Positions 53,335-64,000 of a DNA stretch of 64,000 nt are shown here, piece after piece. This stretch comes from Simmondsia chinensis (lineage: Eukaryota > Streptophyta > Magnoliopsida > Caryophyllales > Simmondsiaceae). A program made the position numbers and the translations under genes. Location: assembly GCA_018398585.1 (NCBI GenBank), contig JAGTTD010000019.1, positions 5,307,702-5,371,701 of the forward strand, in the 5' to 3' direction. Under the pieces are notes generated by a model, which worked only from the letters and a program-made list of their open reading frames with translations, ran no database searches and had not been told where the DNA came from. Within the stretch, counting starts at the first letter, position 1, and every line of letters starts with the position of its first letter.

Positions 53335-53645
53335 AGCCCTTATTTGGTTGGCAGAAAGTAAATACTGAAGAAACATAAATTTATCGAAAGTACAGATTTG
53401 AATTCTTATTTAGTTGATAGAAATTTAGCAATTTTCAGTTTATTTAAAACACAAGAAGTAACTTACATAATTCCCCACGTAAGTTCTAATTCTCTTGTTT
53501 TCAGCTAATCTCTCCAAGGAAGTTTTGTTTCCCATCATGCCAACCAAACTTGTTTTACCTACTTCATGGAAAGTTGACATGAGAATTGAATTCTAGGAAA
53601 ATGTAACTTGGTATAGAAATTCAATTTATGTGGCAATCAAACGAG
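53335..53645 (+). mobile_element. MITE, copy 1 of a two-member family
   Basis: It matches 58808-59145 in order and orientation: GGTTGGCAGAAAGTA, GAAGTACAGATTT-like, TTATTTAGTTGRYAGAAA, GCTAATCTCTCCAAGGAAGT, GTTGACATGAGAATTGAATT and TGTGGCAATCAAACGAGG. The ends are inverted (TTTGGTTGGCA and TGGCAATCAAA). No coding sequence. Confidence 0.6.
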
Positions 53646-53649
53646 GCTT

Positions 53650-53830
53650 ATGTTCTGTATACGGTTTGTCCCAATAGTTGGGATGATCGTTGGCCAACTC
53701 CAGGATGTGTGTTTGAATCTGGCATCCCCCTCTTCTAGGCATTACCGATGTCTTGTTCTTTAGACATCTAGTTGATGATTAGTACGTAGATCTACGCTTT
53801 GTTACATATGTCTCCACTAATCTAATCCCA
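53650..53830 (+). mobile_element. possible tRNA-derived SINE remnant
   Basis: CCAATAGTTGGGATGATCG and, about 35 bp on, TGTGTTTGAATCTGGCATCC resemble A and B boxes. The remainder is unclear, with no tail or TSD. Weak. Confidence 0.3.
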
Positions 53831-55472
53831 TAAATTAGGCCAAACATGTTGATGTTAATTTTTGCTACATTCGAGAGAGGTGCAAGGTATCATTCAAGTT
53901 AAATATATTCTTAGGGAAATTGATTGACATATTTGTGGGCTATCCCATCTCAGCTTTATTATCTCGGAGAAAATTTTTTAGTTGTTTCTCCCACTTCAGT
54001 TTGAGCTTAGTAGATATAAATCTATTATTATTCTGGTCATATATTCTTTAATGACTCTGACTTATAATCTATCAGTTTACTTTTTATATATATAGCTGGC
54101 CGATAACTTTGATATTAAGGTTCCTATTCTAAATTTTCCTCTTCCTAATTTTAGCACACATAGCACTAATCTTTATGGTAGGTTGTTCGGGAAAATAGCG
54201 CTTGGGGTCGATAAATCTTGTGGTGTAATTATTTCTTTTTTGAAATAATATTTGAACTTTTCATTCAATTCATAAAGCTTTTCAATATTTTTAGGACTAG
54301 TATATTTTTCATACCAAAATGAAAACAAAATTACCATTCAATTGATCAAATTGTATTTACGACTGATCGCCTAAAAAAACTCGGATCAGTTTTAACATCA
54401 AGCACCGAGATGACAATTCCATATGGGATTACCATTTAAAAAAGAGTGAATATGGGGTGTCAAGTAACTTGACATAGACATTCCACTATGAACCTTAAAA
54501 AATGTATCATAGTGAAGGCCAAACCTGGTAAACGATTAGACTCAAATCGGCTTTATGTATAATGCCAAGTTCGATTTGTGCCATTATCAGATTTTGGAAT
54601 TCAGACTATAAATGGATAACCGAGTCTTCTCTTTATACGTATATCTGACGACATCTAATTTATATTTTATCATATCCGTGTTTCAATTAGCAATCAGGTT
54701 AGAGGAAGACTAATTAGTTATTAACACAAGCTAAAATTCAAAATAATAGTTCATAAATTCCTGAGATCCACAACTGAGCCTCACTTGCATGAAAACCTCT
54801 ATAAACGACCATGCGTAGATCACTTGATTACTTCTGCTGTCTCGTCGTGCTTGTTGGGGAATTCATTACACCCGAGCCTTACTCAAATGCTCTACATAAG
54901 TCAATAGCAGTACCAAGTACAGTGAAATTTTTTTTTTCCAGTTTTTTAGAAATTTCTCGAAACGCTAATGTCTCTTTCATTAATCAAAGAGCTCATTCAA
55001 CATTTGAGGGATGAACAAATGACTTGACTGAAATATAAAGCTCATAATACCCAGGTAGTTGGACGTGTGAGAAAGAGGTGATCAATTGACTCAATTGATT
55101 ATCACACAGCATGCACATGTACTCGCTTTTTTTCTGTTACATCCAACTTGTTTAACCTTTCTTTTATATATACTAAGATCTCCACTTTTGAGTTTGTTTA
55201 TGGTATTTTCTATCTCCATATCCTCTTCCCACCGCTATCGCTAGAAAGCAATTGTAGAAAAACTGCGCTCGTTTTCATACTTCCAAGGTAGTGAATCTGG
55301 ACAATTTTGCTTGATAGTTATTGCCTACATTACCATAGACTTTTTTTTAAAATAATTGCGAGGAAGAGATCTTCATAAGTACGTAATGGAAAGTCATGCA
55401 ACAGAAACAAGAGCCAAATAAACAAAAAGAAAAGTAGAGCAAAATTTGAACATCGCCCAACTTTCCCTATGA
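53831..55472. other. spacer, nothing recognised
   Basis: No convincing gene or repeat end. The 67-codon open frame at 54811 lacks family resemblance and promoter context. Confidence 0.4.
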
Positions 55473-55480
55473 TCCACAAC

Positions 55481-55931
55481 CATGGGTATAAATGAGCCAA
55501 GCTGGCTCACGAGCCCTAGCAAGCCCACTTGTTATAAAGCTCGAAAAGCTCGGCTCGCTTTGAGCTTGAGCCGAGCCGAGCAGGCTCGTTTAGCTTATCA
55601 AGCCGAGTTCGAGCCTAGTGAAGCTCGAGCCCATAGGCTCGTGAGCCTGAATGAGCCTAAGCAAGTTTTTTTAGTATAATATATTTCCTTAAATATTGCC
55701 TAAAGAAGCCATATTAGAGCCTGAATGAACCGAGCCTGAGCTTAAATGAGTTGAAACGAGCCTATATTGAGCTTAAATATTGCAAGCCCAATTCGATGGT
55801 CATCGAGCTTAGATCGATCCGAGCCGAACCGGATCTTTCCAAAAGCCGAGCTCGAGCCTGAACTTTTAAAGCTCGGCGAGCTTCAAGCCAAGCAGAGCTG
55901 AGCCTCGAGCTTGGCTCAAAATACACCTCTA
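55481..55931 (+). mobile_element. hAT-type MITE with 8-bp TSD
   Basis: Perfect TSD TCCACAAC (55473-55480, 55932-55939). Ends CATGGGTATAAATGAGCC and GGCTCAAAATACACCTCTA are imperfect inverted repeats. The interior is packed with GAGCC/GGCTC and GAGCTCG strings, giving foldback potential. No coding capacity. Confidence 0.78.
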
Positions 55932-55939
55932 TCCACAAC

Positions 55940-57849
55940 TAAGATGGTGCTAAGGAAGAAACTACGAAACAAGATATGGAACATCTAGTATATGGGAAAT
56001 TTGGATCTAGATCTGGATCGAGGAGTAGTATTGGGAAACAATCTGTGAGGGTTTTCCATATAAGGATGAATGAAAATGGCAGTGCAACCGATTCTCAAAA
56101 TTCGGAGGCATTACTATGTTGAGCTTATCCACAATCAAGTATGTCACTTCCCGTATGCTCTAATTACATATTTCATCATCTCATGTGGGTCCATCCCACC
56201 AATTCATCCAAGCGATTGTGCTAATTTTGTTGCATAAATACCCCTATGTAATCTCCGGAAACTACTCCTTTCAGTGGCAAACCACCTCTTTACTTTCTAT
56301 GCCCATTCTTTATTTTCTGGTTGCTTCCCACTTTACCACTATATATATATTTATTTATATATGTATGTATGTATATATTAAAAATTAAATTGTTATCGCA
56401 TTACAAGATAATCCATATCTGATTCACTAGTAATTGAGTTACCAGGGGATGTATTATTCACTTTCTTTAATGTTTATTTGATTATTTGTTTCGGGGATTA
56501 AAATATGATCCTTTGTGAAGTTTAGTAGACGGGGTGCGACAGTACCTCATCAGCTATGCAATTCCTATCTGAAAGTATAACGAGTCGTACATTCTCCCGT
56601 TGTGACAAACATTTCATTATATAGGCAACTTGAATATTTAATTTGAGTACAAATTATATGTGAAAGTGAACTAATATTTGATCATAGTTTCTATTGTTGC
56701 TGCTATATTATTGTTTTCATGTTTGGTAATGCATAATTTGACTTGACTTTATCTTTGACTTGATTTTATAAATATTGTTTCGCTTTTACATTTTTGGGTT
56801 GAGTCCCTCGAAAACAGTCTCCCTTCAGGGTAGTATTATATACGGGTAGGAATGCGTACATTTCACTCCCAAGTCCTACTGTAGCGGAAGCCTTTCAAGC
56901 ATCGGCTTTGTTGTAATAAGTTTGGATTAGGCGCGTGTTGAGTTTTGTCTCTATGTTAGGAAGGAGACAAAAATGAAGAATGGGGAATCATAATGGGGGA
57001 AATGGAAGTGCCCCACTAGGGTGGCATTGGCATGCCATATTCCCCCATTTTAATCCTTTTGATGTTACCAACTCAATATTAATAATAGTCTTTGTTAACA
57101 GATAAATGATTTACTTTTACTTTTTATCATCATTTATACTTATGAGTCACCATCATCTTTTTTACACTCATGGGTGGCTATATCATGATCAAGTATTATC
57201 ACGACTCTTCTAACCTATTATTATTATCTAATTTATGTTATTAAGTTACAGATAATATATAGACAAATCTGACTAAAATAAATAAATTAAATAAAGATAA
57301 GATAAAATAAGTTGAACTAAACGCACCTTAATAATCTCCATTGCACACATCCCTCCCCTTCCTTAATTCTCTCTAATTACAAGAATAGTAATGCGAAATT
57401 TATTACCTGTTCGACCATATTATTTTGAATACAAAAACTATTTTATTGAATTTTAGGTATTTAGTACCGTAAAAATATCAGTAAGTATGATGAGATTTGT
57501 GTTTTTTTGAGATAGTAGGAAAATTAAATTTTCCTTTTGAAATAAAATCAAAAGCAACTATAAGAACATTTAAAATAAAATCTCCTTGCCTATGAATCGA
57601 AAAAAACTGATTCTGAAAAAGAAACTATAATTATTAAAAAAAGAAAAGGGACCATGGCCAAATAAGCTATTCGACCTGGCATTATTTTTGACTTGGCTTG
57701 ACACTTTGATCCCAATTCTAGGGAAATCAGGGCAACGGTTCAAAGATTTAGCATCGAAAGCAATATAATCTAAACTCAAATGCACAATAAGACCCGACTC
57801 TATTTTTAAACGTTGTTGAAGATATGCATTTTTCCGAACAAGAGTATAT
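55940..57849. other. spacer with an RTE/SINE tail fragment
   Basis: 56805-56925 (+) carries GGTTGAGTCCCTCGAAAACA, GGAATGCGTACATTTC and GGCTTTGTTG, a decayed copy of the RTE 3' block without head. TA/GTAT microsatellite at 56341-56378. No gene seen. Confidence 0.45.
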
Positions 57850-58037
57850 AATGTAATAAATCAAATATTTTTCTCCTGTGTATCTGTATGTTTTTGTGTT
57901 CTATTTTTGTCCTATTTTGTCTTATCTTATATAGAGTTGCTCCTTTATCTCAGCTTTTTGTGGGTTGATCGTGGCCTTATTTTTACGAGTTGCCGCTTTG
58001 TAATAACGCGACCCTGTCGCTATTTATCGGAGAAAAA
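57850..58037 (+). mobile_element. L1-type LINE 3' end fragment
   Basis: A T-rich 3'UTR with GTTGCCGCTTTGTAATAAC, ending CGCTATTTATCGGAGAAAAA. It resembles the GCCGCTAATTATC-poly(A) ends at 29430 and 30060. Confidence 0.45.
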
Positions 58038-58384
58038 AGTAGATTGTGAAGTAATGAACTATTTGCTTGAAAATTTTATATGAAAATATTGCTTGTATCT
58101 TACAAATTAATAGTTTTAGACAATTATCTCCTCCATCAAAGGATATGTATAAACACTATAGATTTTTAGAGGAAAAAATAAAACTATTGTTAAAATTATA
58201 TTCTCATTTATAAGTCGATGGGTCAAATACAAATACCATAATTCAGGGTCAGGGTTACCCCATCTTATGATATGAACTCGTACTAGAGTGACTGACTTGC
58301 CTTACTCGATTAGCAAGAACCTCTAATAGTTTTTAACTATGCCCAAATGGTTATCTTCAGTGGCAGGATATTTTGACTTTACAT

Positions 58385-58760
58385 GTTTTTTTTTTGGATA
58401 ATTAGAAAGAAAACTCTCAGTACAAGCTGTCGCTTCCACCAAAGAGGAGCCCTAGAAAGACCGCAAGAGCGGGAAAAAAGTAAAACAAAATAAAAGACTT
58501 GAAAAATAAAAGATGCCTAAAAACTCACCTACACCAACTCTAGGGGAGTGAAAACGCCAAGAGAACCACGCCAACCTATGCCAAAAAAACACCTAAACAT
58601 GAATAATGAGCATCAATGATGAAGAACACCTTTCATCTTTCTATGGACAGCACAGAATAGAAGCCTACAATCTCAAACACTAATAACTCTTACGAATGAC
58701 GAGAAACACTTGCCACAAATTTTGATAGATTCGACTTTTCATGCTGTAAACACCAAATAT
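58385..58760 (-). mobile_element. L1-type LINE 3' end fragment, inverted
   Basis: On the minus strand this ends TTTCTTTCTAATTATCC followed by a poly(A) run (T run at 58387-58396 on plus). The body is low-complexity UTR without RT frames. Confidence 0.4.
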
Positions 58761-58807
58761 AATATTTAAATAATTTCTTTTGCTCCAAATTTCATAGATC
58801 CAGGTAG

Positions 58808-59145
58808 GCATCGTTTGGTATGTAGAAAGTAGATGAAGAAAGTAAAAAAATTCAAAGGAAGTACAGATTTTGTTTCTTATTTAGTTGGCAGAAAATTGAC
58901 AGAATACGGAAAGTAGCTATTTCCTAGCAATTTCAATTCCTTCAAATTGTAGGAAGTGACTTAGCTAGCATCCCAAGTAAATTCTAAATCCTTTGTTTTT
59001 AACTAGCCTCCACAAGGAGTTCTGTTTTCCATCCCAACAACTAAACATTTTGTACTTACTTCCTGAGAAGTTGACACGGGAATTGAATTCCTGGAAAATA
59101 CAACTTCATGTAGGAATTCAATTCATGTGGCAACCAAGTTTGTCT
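58808..59145 (+). mobile_element. MITE, copy 2
   Basis: Same family and orientation as 53335-53645. Inverted ends TCGTTTGGTATG and TGGCAACCAAGTTTG. Slightly longer, no coding sequence. Confidence 0.6.
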
Positions 59146-59164
59146 GTGGACCCAATTTACTGTC

Positions 59165-59400
59165 TATTACTACAACAACAATAACAGACCTAATACCTCA
59201 AGGATTCCCGCATAAGCAGGGTCTGGGAGGGGTGGGATGTACGCAGCCTTACCTCTTCAGAGGCTGTTTCCGAGGACCCCCAACCTAAGAAGCATGAAAG
59301 CATAAAAGTATAGAGCATGCAAGCATCTAAGTTTAAGAGCATAAACAAAGATATACAACAAGAACATAGCGAGTATAAGCAGCGAATAGGAAGAAATGAA
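59165..59400 (-). mobile_element. 5'-truncated RTE LINE 3' end
   Basis: On the minus strand the tail ATTGTTGTTGTAG (59170-59182) follows the shared RTE 3' block (CCTTGAGGTATTAGG, GCGGGAATCC, GCTGCGTACATCCC). Upstream lies AGCATGCAAGCAT-type 3'UTR like 700-900. No 5S head. Confidence 0.6.
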
Positions 59401-61266
59401 TAGTTTACCGTTACTAATGTATGTAATTGATAATTTAGTCGGAATGTATGTAAACTGATCTAGACATCTCGATTAACGATTCCTGATGGTAAATTGTAAT
59501 GGTCTCCCCCAACAATGATTTTTTCTCTTACTTTTTATGTTTTTGCTACCTGCAGTCTCTGTACAAATCTTTATCCCTCTCATTCCATATCATGTATTTT
59601 GCTTGCATCCACATCATTTCATCCACACTTTGTTTCCATTTCCCATCATTATATTTGTACTCACTTTTTTTATTTAATAGTTTTATTTAAATCATTAACG
59701 TATAAAATTATTGATAGTGTATAAATTTGGTCTCATATTATTATTACAAAAATGTTGTATTTCACGAGAAAAAAAGTCACGAAAATATCATGAGAAACAG
59801 ATACTTAGGAACTAATTTATTATTAAAGACAAAATATGCCTTAGTCGTGGTATTTTTGTGTGCACCATTTTCTTGTCGTGTAACATTACTCTTGTTATTA
59901 TTATGTATTATGTAATAAAAAACGACTAATAAAAGTGTTAAAAAGAAGGCCTAATAATGCCTTGTATTATTATATCCCTTGCTAACGAATAGTCATTGTA
60001 AGATTCACAAAACTTTTTTAGTTATTCTCAATTTAGAATAATCCTATCTTTTTTTTTTAATTAATAGTTATATATCCTTTGTTTATATTATAATCAAAAT
60101 CTTTAGCTGCTTAAGCTGAGAACTTATGTATGTAGCATTATCCTTATCCGTTGGATGATATAATGAACCCTGATGTGTTTCACTTGTAATATAATTTTTG
60201 GTGATTACATATGCATGTTTATGTGAACTTTGTGTTAACGGGTTAGAAACTTATAGGAGTGAAGCAAACTGGAAAAGCATCGAAGAACACAATAAATTAG
60301 GCATTAATGGAGATAACGCATAGGAAACCCAACAACAAGCTTGAAAAGAACCAACAAGGAGTCTGTAGCCATAACTAAAGTCGATCTTTATTATTTGGTC
60401 CTTTTTGTTCTTGTTAATTTTTTATTTTATTTTATTTTATCTGTTTTCTCGTGTTGTTAGTGTTTCGTACTAAATTGATTTTTTTTTGTGTTGTATGCTT
60501 GGTAGAAGTTCACTCAAAACCCGAGTTAAGTCCTTTTGACCATATGCTTGTAGAATATGCTCTAGTATTGCTCACTTTGTGTCGGAGTGTTCATATGCTT
60601 CACAATTTCCAAAATTCATGGGGGATCAGGTTTATATGGCTCAAGATTCTTGAAGTTCGAGAGTTTGTTCTTCAACACTTACAACCTTGGATAGCATAAT
60701 CATTTGAACTTCTCTTGAAAGCAGCAAGACTATTGATACTAGACCAGGGGACAACTAAAGTTAGGACATGCACCCCTCTCGGATTCCAGGGAGGGCAGAG
60801 GTATGATTCTCAATCTCAACCCTCTAACACTCATGCAACCCTTCTCCTCCTCGACCTCTGACATTTTATTCACAGTTAGAGGAGCAAATGCTTCGTTTTT
60901 CATAAAGGGAAAGACCCAGAGAGTCCAATCATATGGACAATATTTTTGCAAAGTTAGACAACCAGCTGGGGGTAATGGGCACATACATTAAGTCATGACT
61001 ATCTAAAAGTCAGAACTAGATCGAGAGCTACTGATATGAAGGCTTGCTACATAGCCATATAGAAAGTTTGATGGGAATCAGTTTTCAAGTCATTTATACA
61101 TCACCAATGCCTAGCGCAGTCATTGCATATATTTGAGGTATGTACTAGTGACGACTTAGGTTCTAATATGACTTGGGTGATTAAGTCCAAGGGGTGCTTA
61201 ACACTCGATAATTTAGCCACTTGAATCAGGTTCTACTAACTAAAAGCCCACTACACTAGTCTTAGA
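59401..61266. other. spacer, nothing recognised
   Basis: AT-rich. The short open frames at 59499-59724 and 60451-60699 have no family resemblance, and no repeat ends were found. Confidence 0.4.
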
Positions 61267-61274
61267 GAGTCATG

Positions 61275-61789
61275 TCGGGATAGCAATGGGGCGGTGCGGG
61301 TACGGGGAATACCTCCTCCATACCCGAACCCGCCACCAATATCTCATCCCCATACCTGCCCCATTACCCGCTACAGGTATGAAATACATACCCATACCTG
61401 CCTTGGTGGGTACAAACCTATACCCCTATCTGCCTCATTACCCGCGGATATCCATTACCCGCTTTGTACCCGCCTTAATATGGATACAAAACAATTATCC
61501 GTATCTGGCTATAGTTATAATATAATTTATAAATAATTTTGATAATTAAATTTAAGTACGGATTTTTCAATTTGAAAATTAGTTAGATAAAAAGGAAGCG
61601 GGTATAGTAGGTATAACGTGAGGAAGGGCGAGTACAACACTATGCCCGTACCCGCCCCATCCCCGTGGCGGGTACGGGACAGGTACATCCAGCATGTACC
61701 TGCTATCCGCCTTACTTATACTCATACCCACCCCAAACGGGGCAGGTACCTATAGGTAACGGGTTTTATCCACCCTATTGCCCTCCCTA
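61275..61789 (+). mobile_element. hAT-type MITE with perfect TSD
   Basis: Perfect 8-bp TSD GAGTCATG (61267-61274, 61790-61797). The ends TCGGGATAGCAATGGGGCGG and CCACCCTATTGCCCTCCCTA are inverted with a few mismatches. Subterminal CCCGCC/GGCGGGTA strings are frequent. 515 bp, non-coding. Confidence 0.88.
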
Positions 61790-61811
61790 GAGTCATGCCT
61801 ATCAAAAAGTC

Positions 61812-61996
61812 CTTTTTTTTTTTGGGCAATGGGGAACTGGGTTGCCCCAACTAATCTCGACTCATGAGGAGGCCCGCAATCCACATGGGCAGGTAAGTTA
61901 TGAGTATATCCTCAGTGAGATTTAAACTCCTGACCCCTGGCCGATGACCGCATGGGTAGAGGATGCCACCAACTGAGATGCCCTCATGATAAGCCT
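61812..61996 (-). mobile_element. tRNA-headed SINE with 12-bp TSD
   Basis: Perfect TSD tatcaaaaagtc (61800-61811, 61997-62008). The minus strand starts at 61996 with a tRNA-like head: GGCATCTCAGTTGGTGGC (A box) and GGAGTTTAAATCTCACTG (B box). It ends with CCCCATTGCCC plus a poly(A) tail (61812-61822). 185 bp. It lies next to the hAT MITE, and its TSD starts three bases after the MITE TSD. Confidence 0.85.
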
Positions 61997-62008
61997 TATC
62001 AAAAAGTC

Positions 62009-62600
62009 ACAAAAAAAAAAAGGCATCACAAAAGATGGAGAAGAAAATTAAAGATTTGAGTTTTTAGCATCACTAAACAGGTTGGGCTTGAGTTTATTTT
62101 GTTTCTAAGGCTCACTGGGCACGATAGCACACGACACGATACATTTACTAGCCTAGACAACAATACTGGATAAGGGCTCTAAGTAGGTATGACCTACAAA
62201 GCCATGCTTTATATGGCCATCTTATCCATCAAACCCTAGGCATGCAAAGAAGCACAAGCATAGACCCCCCCTCAACTTTATATGTTGAAAATGATTGTAT
62301 GCCAGTGAAAATGAAAGAACCCCATGAAGATTTTTACACACACAATTCACAATAAATACATACAAGCACGGGCCACCAAACAATTATTAGTACAAATTCA
62401 CCAAACCCACGCGGCCTTATCATTCTCACAACTCCAAACCCACTTTTTCTTTTTCTTTTTTTTTTTTTTCTTTTTTCTTTAATTAATAGTTGCGAAATTC
62501 CATGAGGATTTTCAATTTTTTTGCCTACATTCATCACACCCACCTTTCCCTCTCTTCTCCCAAATCTTCTTTAATCATTACCCATTTGGAATTTCTCTTG
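62009..62600. other. ACL5 upstream region
   Basis: No repeats with clear ends were recognised between the SINE and the gene, apart from a T/CT-rich tract at 62444-62480. It probably includes the regulatory sequence of the downstream gene. Confidence 0.4.
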
Positions 62601-62615
62601 TTTTTTCCCCCCTTT

Positions 62616-62632
62616 TCTTTATATATACTAGT
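62616..62632 (+). promoter_or_regulatory. TATA box of the thermospermine synthase gene
   Basis: CTTTATATATACTAG, about 115 bp before the ATG. It places the start near 62650-62655, giving a leader of about 85 bases. Confidence 0.65.
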
Positions 62633-62738
62633 GGGTGTTTGCCTGTTTCTCTCACAACTCACAGCTTGGAAAGCATCATTTTCTTGTGTTAAAATTTGTG
62701 GGTGTGGGTTAGAATTTGTGGGTTTTGAGTGAGGGGAA

Positions 62739-62902
62739 ATGGGTAGTCTTACAATTAGTAATGGGAATGGGATTAATGGGAACGGGATGACGAATGGGAA
62801 AGGTCATAGTATGAATGGTGGAGGTGAAGGAGTACATAGGAGGAGTTGTTGGTATGAAGAAGAGATTGAGGAGAACTTGAGATGGTGCTTTGCTCTAAAT
62901 AG
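62739..62902 (+). CDS. ACL5: thermospermine synthase (ACAULIS5 type), first exon
   Basis: ATG at 62739, 54 codons plus AG, then donor AATAG|GTATAT; the gene continues past the window. After an Asn/Gly-rich leader (about residues 6-33), the sequence reads CWYEEEIEENLRWCFALN, the start of the spermidine/thermospermine synthase fold as in ACL5 proteins. The split codon AG|N fits the Ser that follows in this family. The enzyme transfers an aminopropyl group from decarboxylated SAM to spermidine, giving thermospermine, which limits xylem differentiation. The aminopropyltransferase catalytic part is outside the window. No upstream ATG was noticed in the short leader. Spermidine synthases are the nearest alternative, but this motif is closer to ACL5. 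Confidence 0.85.
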
Positions 62903-64000
62903 GTATATTCATCGCTTTCATATCTTTTGGTTTGTTCCGTCTTTATACCCGTTCACTTCGAGTCTTCTCTGGAGGTGGTTGAGACACTTAATATATGTTA
63001 GTCTTCGTTTGTTTTTTGTCTTTTGTTTCCCTTTTTTTAAGGGTTAACAAGGAATAGTCTATACGGGTTTCCTATTTTATATTATGTCCTTGTCACTAAA
63101 TATTGAAAAAAAAGGTATATTTTCATCCCCTTATCCAGCAAAAAAAAATAAAATAAAATTATATGCCCTTTTGGAATTTGATTCAAGAAATTGTTGCGTT
63201 AGTTCTTTGTTGTCATTGAACTATAAGAATGCAAATAGTTTGATATTATCTGGCTTATAATAGAACAAGTTTTGACCATGTCATTATTTATTCATATATG
63301 TATGTAATTTTGTGTATTTGACATACCATCTCCTTTAATATATGGTCCGGGCCAATCCTGTTTTACTTGTATGAGTCTGATCTTAACAGCTTGTTTAGTG
63401 TCCGAAAATGCTAGGGCTAATTCTCATAACTTGATGGAATATAGTGATATATAAGACTGACAAAATCTGACATGATATATGATAACGTAATATACCAATT
63501 CCAAGATTGTAAGTTTGAGTTAGGGCTTTTGGTGTTGGGTTAAATTTAGATTTGGGTTCGCTAAGCCTACTTCCAAAATGTTTAACTTATTTGTGTAGTT
63601 ACGTTGAATTATATAAGTTGTCTTAACTATGTAATATTATTGTATTCTATATTGAGATGAGATGATTTGTACGACGCTTGCGTATATTAATTTGACAATA
63701 TATTTCGTATAGAAATAAAAATGTCATATGTTTATTATTATCGTCAATTATAAAGGCATATGATGGCATCTTTGCAAGTTGGCAAACAAAACCATGTAAT
63801 TAAATGCGTTACCTACAAGATACCCGTTTAATATCTAAGTTTGGTTAGGTTGAGGACCATTTAATAAATAAGCAGGATTTGTCTTGACCCCTTTACTAGA
63901 ATGCCTCATATGATAGAAATAAATATACAACATGACATAACACATTTGTGCCTCTGGTGAGAGTTGGATGATCAGTTAAAATTACTAAAATTATAAGTTG
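62903..64000 (+). other. first intron of ACL5 (incomplete)
   Basis: Begins GTATATTC. AT-rich; I found neither the next exon (a QDIALLDT-like reading) nor a repeat before the window ends. Confidence 0.55.

Noticed and set aside
54811..55014. 67-codon open frame as a gene
   Set aside because: No family resemblance, splice context or promoter; length expected by chance.

Overview
This window reads as nuclear DNA of a flowering plant, most likely a eudicot. It has spliced genes with GT..AG introns and AT-rich spacers. Most of its length is mobile DNA: LINE, SINE, Copia, TRIM, hAT and Mutator-like elements. All four host genes are plant types. No prokaryotic or viral gene was recognised. Assignments rest on reading translated exons, splice sites, terminal repeats and target-site duplications (TSDs) by eye; nothing was searched against a database.

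Layout. 174-8148 (+): the 3' six exons of a SEC14/CRAL-TRIO lipid-transfer-like gene whose start lies left of the window. Its introns hold a duplicated exon, an old solo LTR, a TRIM with perfect TSD, two 5S-rRNA-headed SINEs and a 5'-truncated RTE LINE. 8150-12900: AT-rich DNA with a broken, partly inverted Copia element. 13101-14938 (+): a two-exon gene for a small secreted cysteine-rich protein, with a TRIM remnant and two more 5S-headed SINEs in its intron. 15058-20613: a Copia-type LTR element with nearly identical LTRs and a decayed interior that carries three tRNA-like modules. 21814-23535 (-): an intact single-exon gene for the short HSP70-8 type of Hsp70, with probable 5'UTR introns. 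24000-31893: spacers with hAT and L1 remnants and a tRNA-headed SINE.

31894-51535 is one 19.6-kb hAT transposon with perfect TSDs. Its transposase gene is split by a foldback element (34698-50135), which in turn contains a 14-kb Kaonashi-like Mutator element (35250-49265, perfect 9-bp TSD). A third, small hAT element (33279-34072) also sits in the hAT. The Mutator element has two convergent genes (DUF1985 and a MULE transposase) behind 3-kb inverted arms made of about 174-bp tandem repeats, each with two copies of a TCATACAC/GTGTATGA palindrome.

51544-62600: repeat-rich spacer with MITEs, another 5S-headed SINE, LINE tails, an hAT MITE and an adjacent tRNA-headed SINE, both with perfect TSDs. 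62739-end (+): promoter and first exon of a thermospermine synthase (ACL5-type) gene that runs off the right edge.

The host genes form no operon or pathway. The most unusual features are the 5S rRNA-derived SINE family that shares its tail with the local RTE LINE, and the palindromic repeat arms of the Mutator-like element.
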